From contig DATJIW010000023.1 in assembly GCA_035492775.1 (NCBI GenBank), positions 1 to 64,000 on the forward strand: a stretch of 64,000 bases of DNA, in the 5' to 3' direction. This DNA is from DATJFQ01 sp035492775. Its GTDB lineage: Bacteria > Acidobacteriota > Vicinamibacteria > Vicinamibacterales > 2-12-FULL-66-21. Positions 25,254 through 32,135 of the stretch are shown here, piece by piece (the stretch's first letter is position 1; every line of letters begins with the position of its first letter). The position numbers were made by a program, and so were the translations under genes. The notes under the pieces are model-generated. The model was not told the DNA's origin, ran no database searches, and saw only the letters and a list, made by a program, of their open reading frames with translations.

Positions 25254-25844
25254 ATGCGCGGACTGCTGATCGCTTTTGAGGGGCTCGATCAATCGGGCAA
25301 GCAGACGCAGGCGGAGGCGCTGCGCGACGTGGTCGCCGCGCGAGGACGGGCCTGCGAGCTGCTGTCGTTTCCGGACTACGCGACCCCGATCGGGCAGGAA
25401 ATCGGAGCCGCGCTGCAGGGACGGCGCGATTACACGCCGGAGGTGATGCAGCTCCTGTACATCGCCAACCGGTTCGAGAAGAAGCCGCACATCGACGACG
25501 CGCTGGCCGCCGGGGCGATCCTCGTCTGCGATCGTTATCTCGCGTCTAGCGTGGCCTACGGGGAGGCACAGGGCCTCGACCCCGCGTGGCTCTTCGACAT
25601 CCAGCGGCGCCTTCCGCAGCCCGACCTGACGATTCTCCTCGACATCGCCCCCGAGACGGCGGCCCGGCGGAAATCCACGAACCGCGACCGCTACGAACGC
25701 GATCTCGCCCTGCTGGCGCGGGTCCGGGAGAGCTATCGCCGCCAGGCGTCCGAGCACCACTGGCTGCGTCTTGACGGCGAACGCGATCGCCTCCTCGTCG
25801 CGTCGGACGTCGTCGCCGCGATAGCCCCGCGACTCGAGAGCTGA
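25254..25844 (+). CDS. tmk: Thymidylate kinase
   Basis: Tmk phosphorylates dTMP to dTDP with ATP. The 196-residue protein has the P-loop in FEGLDQSGKQT (about residues 8-18), a substrate-binding LCDRYLASSVAYGEAQGL segment with the DRY motif, and a short LID region with Arg residues. The P-loop Asp in LDQSGK replaces the more common LDGAGK, as in some archaeal and eukaryotic-like TMKs. It follows lysA in the same direction and converges on comF. Confidence 0.9.
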   Translation: MRGLLIAFEGLDQSGKQTQAEALRDVVAARGRACELLSFPDYATPIGQEIGAALQGRRDYTPEVMQLLYIANRFEKKPHIDDALAAGAILVCDRYLASSVAYGEAQGLDPAWLFDIQRRLPQPDLTILLDIAPETAARRKSTNRDRYERDLALLARVRESYRRQASEHHWLRLDGERDRLLVASDVVAAIAPRLES

Positions 25845-25886
25845 CTGCTGGCTGCTGGCGACGCGCTGCCGGCAACTGGCGACAGG
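25845..25886. repeat. Convergent spacer with ctggc/ggcgac micro-repeats
   Basis: The spacer, continuing into the comF 3' end, repeats tgctggc, ctggcgac, ctggcaac and similar variants at 10-12 base intervals. It encodes nothing. The motif differs from those in the other spacers. Confidence 0.4.
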
Positions 25887-26651
25887 CTACTGGCAACGAT
25901 TCGTCTTCGCGGCCGTCGCGGCTCGAATCTCCGCCGCTCCCGCTGCAAGCAGGGGTCTGGCGCATGCGGCCAGCGTGGCGCCGGTCGTGCTCACATCGTC
26001 CACTACGACGAGCGTCAGCCCGCGAACATCGATGCCATGGCGGACCGCGAATGCGCCACGCACGTTTGCCTGGCGCCGTGCCGCAGACAGGTCGGCCTGC
26101 AGACGCGTAGCGCGCGACCGCGTGAGAGCGTCGAGAGTCGGAAGACCCAGATGGCGCGCAAGCTCGCGCGCCTGGTTGAACCCGCGCTGCCGCTCGCGCG
26201 AACGGTGCAAGGGAACGGGCACGACGGCGTCTGCGCCGGCGAACACGCGTGCGCCGCTGGCCCGCAGACGGTCCGCGAGCGGCCGCCCGAGGCTCGTGCG
26301 CCCGTCATACTTGAAGGCTTGAACGATCCGCTCCAGCGCGCCCCGATACGGCCCGATCGCTGCGGCAAGCGCGATCGGTGGCGGCCTTCGCCGGCATCGC
26401 GGACATCGGCCGTCAGTCACACTGAACGTGCGCCATGAGGGAAGCGCGTCGCCGCACGTGGCGCAGCACGGAGGCACGAACGATTCGATCGACGACCAGC
26501 AGGACGGGCACACCGCGCCGCGTGTCGGCCGTTCGATCGGCTCCCGGCACACCGCACATAACGGGGCGACCAGGAATGCAAGCGCAGCATCGGCCACCGG
26601 CCGCGCTGCACGTCCGATGACTGCGCAACTGCACCACTGCCAGCTACTCAC
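25887..26651 (-). CDS. ComF family protein (phosphoribosyltransferase-like)
   Basis: This is a 254-residue ComF-type protein. The N-terminal part has zinc-finger-like cysteine pairs (CAVC, CPSC, CATC, CPRC). The C-terminal part is a type I phosphoribosyltransferase domain with the PRPP loop in VVVDDVSTTGATL and the family segment RSRERQRGFNQARELA. In Bacillus and Haemophilus ComF acts in DNA uptake for natural transformation; dprA is 5 kb away. It lies downstream of rsfS on the same strand and is probably the last gene of that operon. Confidence 0.9.
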   Translation of the reverse strand: MSSWQWCSCAVIGRAARPVADAALAFLVAPLCAVCREPIERPTRGAVCPSCWSSIESFVPPCCATCGDALPSWRTFSVTDGRCPRCRRRPPPIALAAAIGPYRGALERIVQAFKYDGRTSLGRPLADRLRASGARVFAGADAVVPVPLHRSRERQRGFNQARELARHLGLPTLDALTRSRATRLQADLSAARRQANVRGAFAVRHGIDVRGLTLVVVDDVSTTGATLAACARPLLAAGAAEIRAATAAKTNRCQ

Positions 26652-26693
26652 TCTGATCGTCGGCCGCGGGCGAATGGTTGTGAAAGTCTGTCG

Positions 26694-27101
26694 TTACCCG
26701 CCGTCGCCATCGGCAGAGACGTCGATTTTCCTGGCGTCTCCCCAGAGGCGTTCAAGCGAGTAGAACTCGCGCGTCTGTGGCGTGAATATGTGGACAATGA
26801 ACGTGAAATAGTCCATCAGCACCCAGTCGGCGCGGTCATAGCCTTCGATGTGCGACGGACGTACCCTCGCGTCCTTCAGCGTCTGCTCGACGGCGTCGGC
26901 GATTGCGTGAACCTGCCGCTGGTTCTGACCAGAGCAGACCAGAAAGAAATCCGTGAACGCCGGCGTGTGCCGCAGGTCGAGCACGACGACGTTCTGCGCT
27001 TTCTTGTCGAGTGCTGCGGCGACCGCTTTCGCGATATCGCCCGTGAGCCGCTTCCCGCGTCTTGCGGGCGTACCTGCCTTTCTTTTCTCAGCTTTGGCCA
27101 T
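26694..27101 (-). CDS. rsfS: Ribosomal silencing factor RsfS
   Basis: RsfS (RsfA/YbeB) binds ribosomal protein L14 and blocks joining of the subunits under starvation. The 135-residue protein has the family segments VVVLDLRHTPAFTDFFLVCSG, GYDRADWVLMDYFTFIVHIF and REFYSLERLWGDA. A Lys/Arg-rich N-terminal extension of about 20 residues precedes the domain. It overlaps nadD by 14 bases, the common nadD-rsfS arrangement. Confidence 0.95.
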   Translation of the reverse strand: MAKAEKRKAGTPARRGKRLTGDIAKAVAAALDKKAQNVVVLDLRHTPAFTDFFLVCSGQNQRQVHAIADAVEQTLKDARVRPSHIEGYDRADWVLMDYFTFIVHIFTPQTREFYSLERLWGDARKIDVSADGDGG

Positions 27102-27786
27102 GCAACTCGTCTGCCTGTGTCGTGCGCGCGTGCGCGTCAGCGTCGGGACCGTAAAGATGATGCTTGCGAATGTGGGCTTCGACGGCCGGTGGTACCAGCC
27201 CCGTCACGGAAAGGCCGCGCGCGAGCCGCAGCCGGATGGCGCTCGACGAGACGTCCTCGGTCGACGCATCCAACAGCAGGATCGAGGGTTCGCGGCGTGA
27301 GCCGTCAAACGATCGAGCGTTGATCATGCGGGACGCGAGCGCGGGGAGACGGGCGCGCAGGTCCCGCACGTCGTATCCCGGTCGTGACACGACGACGAAG
27401 TTTGCCATGTCGAGCACGGCCGGATACCGATGCCAGGTTTCAATTTCTGCAAAGGCGTCAACGCCGGTGATGAAGAAAATCTGCACCGGCTCCAGCATGC
27501 GATCGCGATGCCGTTCGAGCGTATCAGCGGTATATGACGTTCCCGCTGCGCAGAGCTCTTCGTCGCTCGCGGCCAGTCCATCGATGCCGTTTACGGCGAG
27601 CGCCGCCATGGCAAACCGGTGAAACGAGGAGGCGACGGGCCGTACCGGCCGATGCGGCGGCACGTGGGAGGGCACCAGCAGAACGACATCGAGCCCGAGC
27701 CGGCCGCGCGCTGCGCGGGCGGCATCCAGATGCCCGCAGTGGACTGGATCGAAGGTTCCGCCGAGAATGCCAACGCGTTCGGTCAC
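27088..27786 (-). CDS. nadD: Nicotinate-nucleotide adenylyltransferase
   Basis: NadD adenylates nicotinate mononucleotide in NAD synthesis. The GTG at 27786 overlaps the obgE stop and begins at the family N-terminus (VGILGGTFDPVHCGHLD), which carries the nucleotidyltransferase HxGH motif. The second signature, SSSAIRLRLARG, is near the C-terminus. Length is about 232 residues. It is cotranslated with obgE upstream and rsfS downstream. Confidence 0.95.
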   Translation of the reverse strand: MTERVGILGGTFDPVHCGHLDAARAARGRLGLDVVLLVPSHVPPHRPVRPVASSFHRFAMAALAVNGIDGLAASDEELCAAGTSYTADTLERHRDRMLEPVQIFFITGVDAFAEIETWHRYPAVLDMANFVVVSRPGYDVRDLRARLPALASRMINARSFDGSRREPSILLLDASTEDVSSSAIRLRLARGLSVTGLVPPAVEAHIRKHHLYGPDADAHARTTQADELHGQS

Positions 27787-28838
27787 TCGTTCGACGTGAG
27801 TTGCCTCGACGTTCTGGCGTCGACCGCGGCCCACATGGCTTCCAGCAGCGCGGACAGGCCCGCTCCGGTTGCGGCAGAAACAGCGTAGAGCGGAACGCCG
27901 GCGCGCTGCAAATGGACGCGGAGCCGCTCGAGCCGGTCCGGTTCGTCGAGCGCGTCGATCTTGTTGGCCGCGACGATCATCGGCTTGTCCTCGAGGCGCT
28001 CGCCGGTCGCATCGCGCCCGGGAAACAGCCGCAGCTCCCGCACGATGACGTCGAAATCCTCGACCGGGTCGCGTCCTGAGACCGATGAGACGTCAACGAG
28101 GTGCACGAGGACTTTCGTCCGCTCGAGATGACTGAGGAACCGGTGTCCGAGGCCGTGTCCCTCGTGCGCGCCTTCGATCAGACCCGGCACGTCCGCGACG
28201 ACGAACGTTCGATCGTCAGAAAGAGAGACGACGCCCAGGTTTGGTTCGAGCGTGGTGAATGGGTAGTCGGCGATCCTGGGGCGCGCAGCGGAGATGCGGG
28301 AGATGAGCGTCGACTTTCCGGCGTTCGGAAAGCCCACCAGACCGACGTCGGCCAGCAGCTTCAACTGCAGGCGGAGGTCTTTCTCTTCGCCGGGCAGTCC
28401 CGGTTCCACGCGGCGCGGCGCGCGATTCGTCGACGTGGCAAACTGCGCGTTGCCACGTCCGCCGAGGCCGCCCTTCGCGACGAGCACAGGCGCGTCGGGC
28501 TCCGTCAGGTCGAGGGCGAGCACGTACTCGCCGTCGCGGCCGCTGCGTTCGAACACCTGCGTGCCGACCGGCACTTCGAGGGTGATGTCCGCTCCGGTGC
28601 GTCCCGTGCGGTTCGATCCTTCCCCGTGCTGACCGCGTCCTGCTTCGAAGTTCTTCTGGAAGCGGTAGTTCAGAAGCGTGTTGAGGTTGGGATTCGCAAC
28701 GAGGTAGACGTTACCGCCGGGGCCGCCGTCGCCGCCGTTCGGTCCGCCGCGCGGAACGAACTTCTCGCGCCGAAAACTCATCGCGCCGCGACCGCCGTGT
28801 CCCGCAGCGACGTGAATTTCGACTTCGTCAACAAACAT
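27783..28838 (-). CDS. obgE: GTPase ObgE/CgtA
   Basis: Obg is an essential GTPase in 50S ribosome maturation and stress response. The 351-residue protein has the glycine-rich Obg fold at the N-terminus (FVPRGGPNGGDGGPGGNV) and the G domain with G1 GFPNAGKST near residue 170, G3 DVPGLIEGA and G4 NKID. It ends soon after the G domain, so the variable C-terminal OCT domain is missing, which is common. About 93 bases separate it from rpmA. Confidence 0.97.
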   Translation of the reverse strand: MFVDEVEIHVAAGHGGRGAMSFRREKFVPRGGPNGGDGGPGGNVYLVANPNLNTLLNYRFQKNFEAGRGQHGEGSNRTGRTGADITLEVPVGTQVFERSGRDGEYVLALDLTEPDAPVLVAKGGLGGRGNAQFATSTNRAPRRVEPGLPGEEKDLRLQLKLLADVGLVGFPNAGKSTLISRISAARPRIADYPFTTLEPNLGVVSLSDDRTFVVADVPGLIEGAHEGHGLGHRFLSHLERTKVLVHLVDVSSVSGRDPVEDFDVIVRELRLFPGRDATGERLEDKPMIVAANKIDALDEPDRLERLRVHLQRAGVPLYAVSAATGAGLSALLEAMWAAVDARTSRQLTSNE

Positions 28839-28931
28839 CGATCGTCGACTGTGCGCTGTTCACCGTCAGGCGATAACGTCGATCCGATTCACGATCAACG
28901 GCGCACGGCAGGCGGCCAGCGAGCGAACGGG

Positions 28932-29189
28932 TTATTCGAGAGGATGGACCGAGATGACACGGCCGCGGGCGCCGTGATCGGAGAACTTCACCACGCCGTC
29001 GACTTTCGCGAAGAGCGTGTCGTCCTTGCCCAGCCCGACGTTGAGTCCGGGACGGAACCGCCGGCCGCGCTGCCGGACGAGGATGGAGCCGCCCGACACG
29101 ATGTTGCCATCGAACCGCTTGACGCCGAGCCGCTGCGAGTTGGAGTCGCGGCCGTTTCGTGAGCTGCCCTGACCTTTTTTATGAGCCAT
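28932..29189 (-). CDS. rpmA: 50S ribosomal protein L27
   Basis: The 85-residue L27 has the family N-terminus MAHKKGQGSSRNGRDSNSQ and the core GSILVRQRGRRFRPG and GLGKDDTLFA. The N-terminus begins MAHKKG with no cleavable extension of the Firmicutes type. It lies five bases after rplU, the classic L21-L27 pair. Confidence 0.97.
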   Translation of the reverse strand: MAHKKGQGSSRNGRDSNSQRLGVKRFDGNIVSGGSILVRQRGRRFRPGLNVGLGKDDTLFAKVDGVVKFSDHGARGRVISVHPLE

Positions 29190-29194
29190 GGTAC

Positions 29195-29509
29195 TTAGAC
29201 CTGAATATCCGTGACACGCACGCGCGTGAACGTCGCGCGATGTCCCTTCGTGTTCCGCATACCCTTGCGGCGCTTCTTCTTGAAAATCCGGATTTTCGGT
29301 CCGCGCGACTCGCCGTCGACGACGCCGAGAATCTTCACGTTCGCGACGAAGGGGGCCCCGGCGAGCACCTCGCCGCCGTCTTTCTCGAGGAACAGCACAC
29401 GATCGATGCTTACTTCGTCGCCCGCCTTGGCGTCGATCCGATCGACTTCGATGACCGTGCCCGGCGCGACCTTCACCTGGCGGCCGCCGCTCTGGATGAT
29501 TGCAAACAC
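29195..29509 (-). CDS. rplU: 50S ribosomal protein L21
   Basis: The 104-residue L21 starts at GTG 29509: AAGGAG at 29519-29524 is nine bases upstream, and the resulting N-terminus (FAIIQSGGRQVKV) is exactly that of the family. A longer in-frame ATG at 29539 would add ten residues upstream of the Shine-Dalgarno and is rejected. The C-terminus carries the basic KIRIFKKKRRKGMRNTKGHR segment that binds 23S rRNA. Confidence 0.96.
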   Translation of the reverse strand: MFAIIQSGGRQVKVAPGTVIEVDRIDAKAGDEVSIDRVLFLEKDGGEVLAGAPFVANVKILGVVDGESRGPKIRIFKKKRRKGMRNTKGHRATFTRVRVTDIQV

Positions 29510-29518
29510 CGCTACTTG

Positions 29519-29524
29519 CTCCTT
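29519..29524 (-). promoter_or_regulatory. Shine-Dalgarno deciding the rplU start
   Basis: AAGGAG on the minus strand lies nine bases before the GTG at 29509. It overlaps codons of the longer in-frame ATG version and therefore identifies the GTG as the initiator. Confidence 0.75.
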
Positions 29525-29560
29525 GGTGAGGAGAGGCAAAACGATAGGATATCACAGTTT

Positions 29561-29589
29561 ACGGGCAGTGAAGCCCGTGCGGTCCGCAC
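29561..29589 (-). promoter_or_regulatory. Two overlapping hairpins in the rplU leader
   Basis: ACGGGC (29561-29566) pairs with GCCCGT (29573-29578), and GTGCGGTCCGCAC (29577-29589) is a second palindrome sharing two bases with the first. They lie between the lipoprotein stop and the rplU Shine-Dalgarno. No U-tract follows on the minus strand, so a classic intrinsic terminator is unlikely. A ribosomal-protein leader or mRNA processing site is possible. Confidence 0.4.
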
Positions 29590-29595
29590 CGGAGC

Positions 29596-30465
29596 TTACT
29601 TGAGCAGAACCCTGGTACCCCTGATTTTCTGCGCGCTCAGCGTGCTCAGGAAGCTCGGCATGATCTGGTCCATCAGCTCGAAATACGAGCTGAGCGCCGG
29701 GACCGTCTGCTGAGCGGGGTACAACCGCTCCTCGCGGAAGGTTTCTGAGTAGATCGTCGCGCCCGTCCGGCCGTCGATGAAGACGAACTTCGGCTCGAGC
29801 ACGTAGCCCTTCCGTTCCTGATACATCCGGACGGGAACCACCTGACGGCGGCCGAACGAGTCGTAGATTTCCTGCTGGCGTGTCACGAAGCCCGACGTCG
29901 AGTTGGGCGTGAACAGGATCGTTCCGGTGACAATCAGCGGATTCTGATATTCCTCGCCGAGCTTCTTCCAGTACGCCGTGTCCGCGAAGATCTTGTTGTA
30001 CTTCTCGAGGTCCTTTTCATTGTGGATCTTTGGTTCGCCGCCGGTCTTCGACGGCTCAGCGCTCGCCTTCGAATCGGCGGGCTTTGGTCCGTCGCCCGTG
30101 GCGAGCTGGGGCACGGGAGCCGGGTCGCTCGTTGCGGCCGGCAGCGCCGGCGCCGCGGGCGTTGACGCATCCTTCAATTGATCTTCCGCGACGGAGGCCA
30201 GCGGCAGCACTTCTGCCTCGATGACGCGCAACGGCGACTTCGTGCGCAGCTGGCTGCGCAGCAAACGCACGGTCTCCTGATTGGCGTCGACGTCTTCCGT
30301 GCCGCCGCTGATGAAGCCGGCGACGAGCACGCGCTGGAAGGCAGATACGTCCATCTTCGGCTGGATCGGCGTCTCGATCGGGATTTCGTAGAAACCGTTA
30401 CAGCCCAGCGCGATCGCGCACACCAGGACGAGACTACTTAGAGCTACGCTTCTTCGTGCGCTCAT
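29596..30465 (-). CDS. Lipoprotein of unknown function
   Basis: The 289-residue product has a lipoprotein signal (lipobox ALGC near residue 22) and no domain I recognise. The N-terminal half has a FQRVLVAGFISGG strand. A Pro/Ala-rich low-complexity segment (about residues 103-140) interrupts it. The C-terminal part contains YWKKLGEEYQNPLIVTGTI and FVFIDGRTGATIYSETF, resembling periplasmic proteins of the CsgG/LpoB-like group in pattern only. Its start overlaps the TPR gene by 32 bases, so translation is likely coupled. It precedes rplU. Confidence 0.65.
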   Translation of the reverse strand: MSARRSVALSSLVLVCAIALGCNGFYEIPIETPIQPKMDVSAFQRVLVAGFISGGTEDVDANQETVRLLRSQLRTKSPLRVIEAEVLPLASVAEDQLKDASTPAAPALPAATSDPAPVPQLATGDGPKPADSKASAEPSKTGGEPKIHNEKDLEKYNKIFADTAYWKKLGEEYQNPLIVTGTILFTPNSTSGFVTRQQEIYDSFGRRQVVPVRMYQERKGYVLEPKFVFIDGRTGATIYSETFREERLYPAQQTVPALSSYFELMDQIMPSFLSTLSAQKIRGTRVLLK

Positions 30466-30787
30466 TGATTTCGTTGAAGAGATCGTAGTTCTGCTTGATC
30501 ATCAGGTTCTTCGGATCGAGCTGCAGCGCTTTCTCATACGCAGCCTTCGCTTCCTCGAAGCGGCCCTCGTGTTCGTACGCGATCGCGAGATTGTTCCAGG
30601 CGGCTGCATAGGTGGGATCGGTCTCGACCGCTTTCTTCCAGCGGTAGAGCGCCTCGTTCCACAATCCGTTCTGGGCGACCTTGATGCCGAACTCGACCTG
30701 CTTTTTGGCCTCGGACCGATCGTTCGCGGCCGCGGGCAGCGCCATGAAGAGAACAGCCACAGCGCAGAGAAGAAATCCGCGGCGCAT
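30434..30787 (-). CDS. Secreted TPR-repeat protein
   Basis: The 117-residue product has a signal peptide (cleavage near PAAAND) and about two tetratricopeptide repeats: NGLWNEALYRWKKAVETDPTYAAAWNNLAIAYEHEGRFEEAKAAYEKALQLDP in pattern. It is probably a periplasmic scaffold acting with the following lipoprotein, whose gene it overlaps by 32 bases. It is divergent from dprA. Confidence 0.82.
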   Translation of the reverse strand: MRRGFLLCAVAVLFMALPAAANDRSEAKKQVEFGIKVAQNGLWNEALYRWKKAVETDPTYAAAWNNLAIAYEHEGRFEEAKAAYEKALQLDPKNLMIKQNYDLFNEINERTKKRSSK

Positions 30788-30913
30788 GATGGATCGGGCT
30801 CACTATACCAGCAATGGCCGTACCGTGGGGGAGGTCGGCCGAACGCTCCGACACCGCGGTTTTTCGGCGTTTTTCGTAAGAGTGCGCCCGCGTCGCGTAA
30901 GCGCCTGTCCGGT

Positions 30914-30941
30914 TTGCCGGAGGACACTCCGGGCCTATAAT
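30914..30941 (+). promoter_or_regulatory. Sigma-70-like promoter for dprA
   Basis: TTGCCG (30914-30919) and a perfect TATAAT (30936-30941) are 16 bases apart in the divergent spacer. It would give a leader of about 95 bases before the dprA GTG. Confidence 0.6.
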
Positions 30942-31041
30942 AGGGACAGAGGGGTCGGGCCGTCGCTGCCGGCAGCAGCCGCGGACAGACCCCTTGGTTT
31001 CAAGGGCTCCCCCCGTTTGCGGCCGGCGTTCTGGAGACACT

Positions 31042-32121
31042 GTGGATCTTCAGCATGCGGTCGCGCTCTCGGCCCTGCCAGGAATTTCGCGTTCCAGGGT
31101 GGCGGCTGTCTCCAAAGCGCTCACGGATCAATCCGGCGACGATTGCGTATCCCTTGCGGACGTGGTGGCCGCATGCCGGCCGGATCTGGATGCGTCCGCC
31201 GTCGTCAGTGAGGCGCTGACGGTCGCGTCGACGCTGCTGAAGGCGGCTGCAGCGCAGGGTATCGTCGCAATTCCGCGGGGCCGCCCCGGTTATCCGCCGC
31301 TGCTGGCGACGATAGGCGACCCGCCGCCCGTGTTATGGGTGCGCGGACAGCCGTCGGTGTTATCGCACCGCGCTGTCGCGTTGATCGGTTCGCGCGCAGC
31401 AACGCCCTACGCCCTCGAAGTGGCAAGACGGCTCTCCGGTGAGCTTGCCGGACGCGGAGTAACGGTCGTGTCCGGGCTGGCCAGAGGAGCCGATGCGGCA
31501 GCTCATCGGGGATGCCTCGATGCCGGTGGACTCACGGTGGCGGTGCTGGGCAGCGGGCCCGACGTGATTTATCCAGCGGAGCATCGGGATCTGGCCGTAA
31601 GTATCTGTGAAAAAGGAGCTTTGGTCAGTGAGCTGGGGCCCGGCGCTCCGCCGCTCCAGGAGCACTTTCCGCTCCGCAATCGGCTGATCAGTGGGATCTC
31701 GCTCGCCGTTGTCGTCGTCGAAGCTTCCGAAAAGAGCGGCTCGCTCATCACCGCCCGATGCGCCCTCGAGCAGGGCCGGGACGTGATGGCGGTGCCCGGC
31801 AGCGTGTTGAGCGGGCGGAACCGTGGATCGCATGCCCTCCTCAAGGACGGGGCAAAGGTCGTTGAAACTGCGGACGATATCCTTGAAGGGCTGGGGTGGG
31901 GGAGCGAACCGTCGGCGCATGCGGACGGATCCTCTAATCCTTGCTTTGACAACGAGTTGCTGGAAATGATGCGGCCAGGCGAATCCTATGATTTGGACGG
32001 GCTGGCCGTTCTGTTTGGCGACACCGGACCTGTCCTGCTGACCCGGTTGACGGGCTGGGAGGTCCGCGGGAGGGTGGTAAGGTTGGCTCACGGGCGGTAT
32101 ATGCGCCGGCCCGACAGGTAA
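31042..32121 (+). CDS. dprA: DNA-processing protein DprA/Smf
   Basis: DprA binds incoming single-stranded DNA and loads RecA during natural transformation. The GTG at 31042 has GGAGA upstream and gives a 359-residue protein. A helix-hairpin-helix-like region (SALPGISRSRVAAV) comes first, then the Rossmann-like DprA core with VALIGSRAATPY, VSGLARGADAAAHRG, FPLRNRLISG and SGSLITARCALEQGR. A short winged-helix-like C-terminal segment follows. It begins the dprA-topA-trmFO-xerC run. Confidence 0.95.
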   Translation: MDLQHAVALSALPGISRSRVAAVSKALTDQSGDDCVSLADVVAACRPDLDASAVVSEALTVASTLLKAAAAQGIVAIPRGRPGYPPLLATIGDPPPVLWVRGQPSVLSHRAVALIGSRAATPYALEVARRLSGELAGRGVTVVSGLARGADAAAHRGCLDAGGLTVAVLGSGPDVIYPAEHRDLAVSICEKGALVSELGPGAPPLQEHFPLRNRLISGISLAVVVVEASEKSGSLITARCALEQGRDVMAVPGSVLSGRNRGSHALLKDGAKVVETADDILEGLGWGSEPSAHADGSSNPCFDNELLEMMRPGESYDLDGLAVLFGDTGPVLLTRLTGWEVRGRVVRLAHGRYMRRPDR

Positions 32122-32135
32122 CGGTTTCGAAGACT

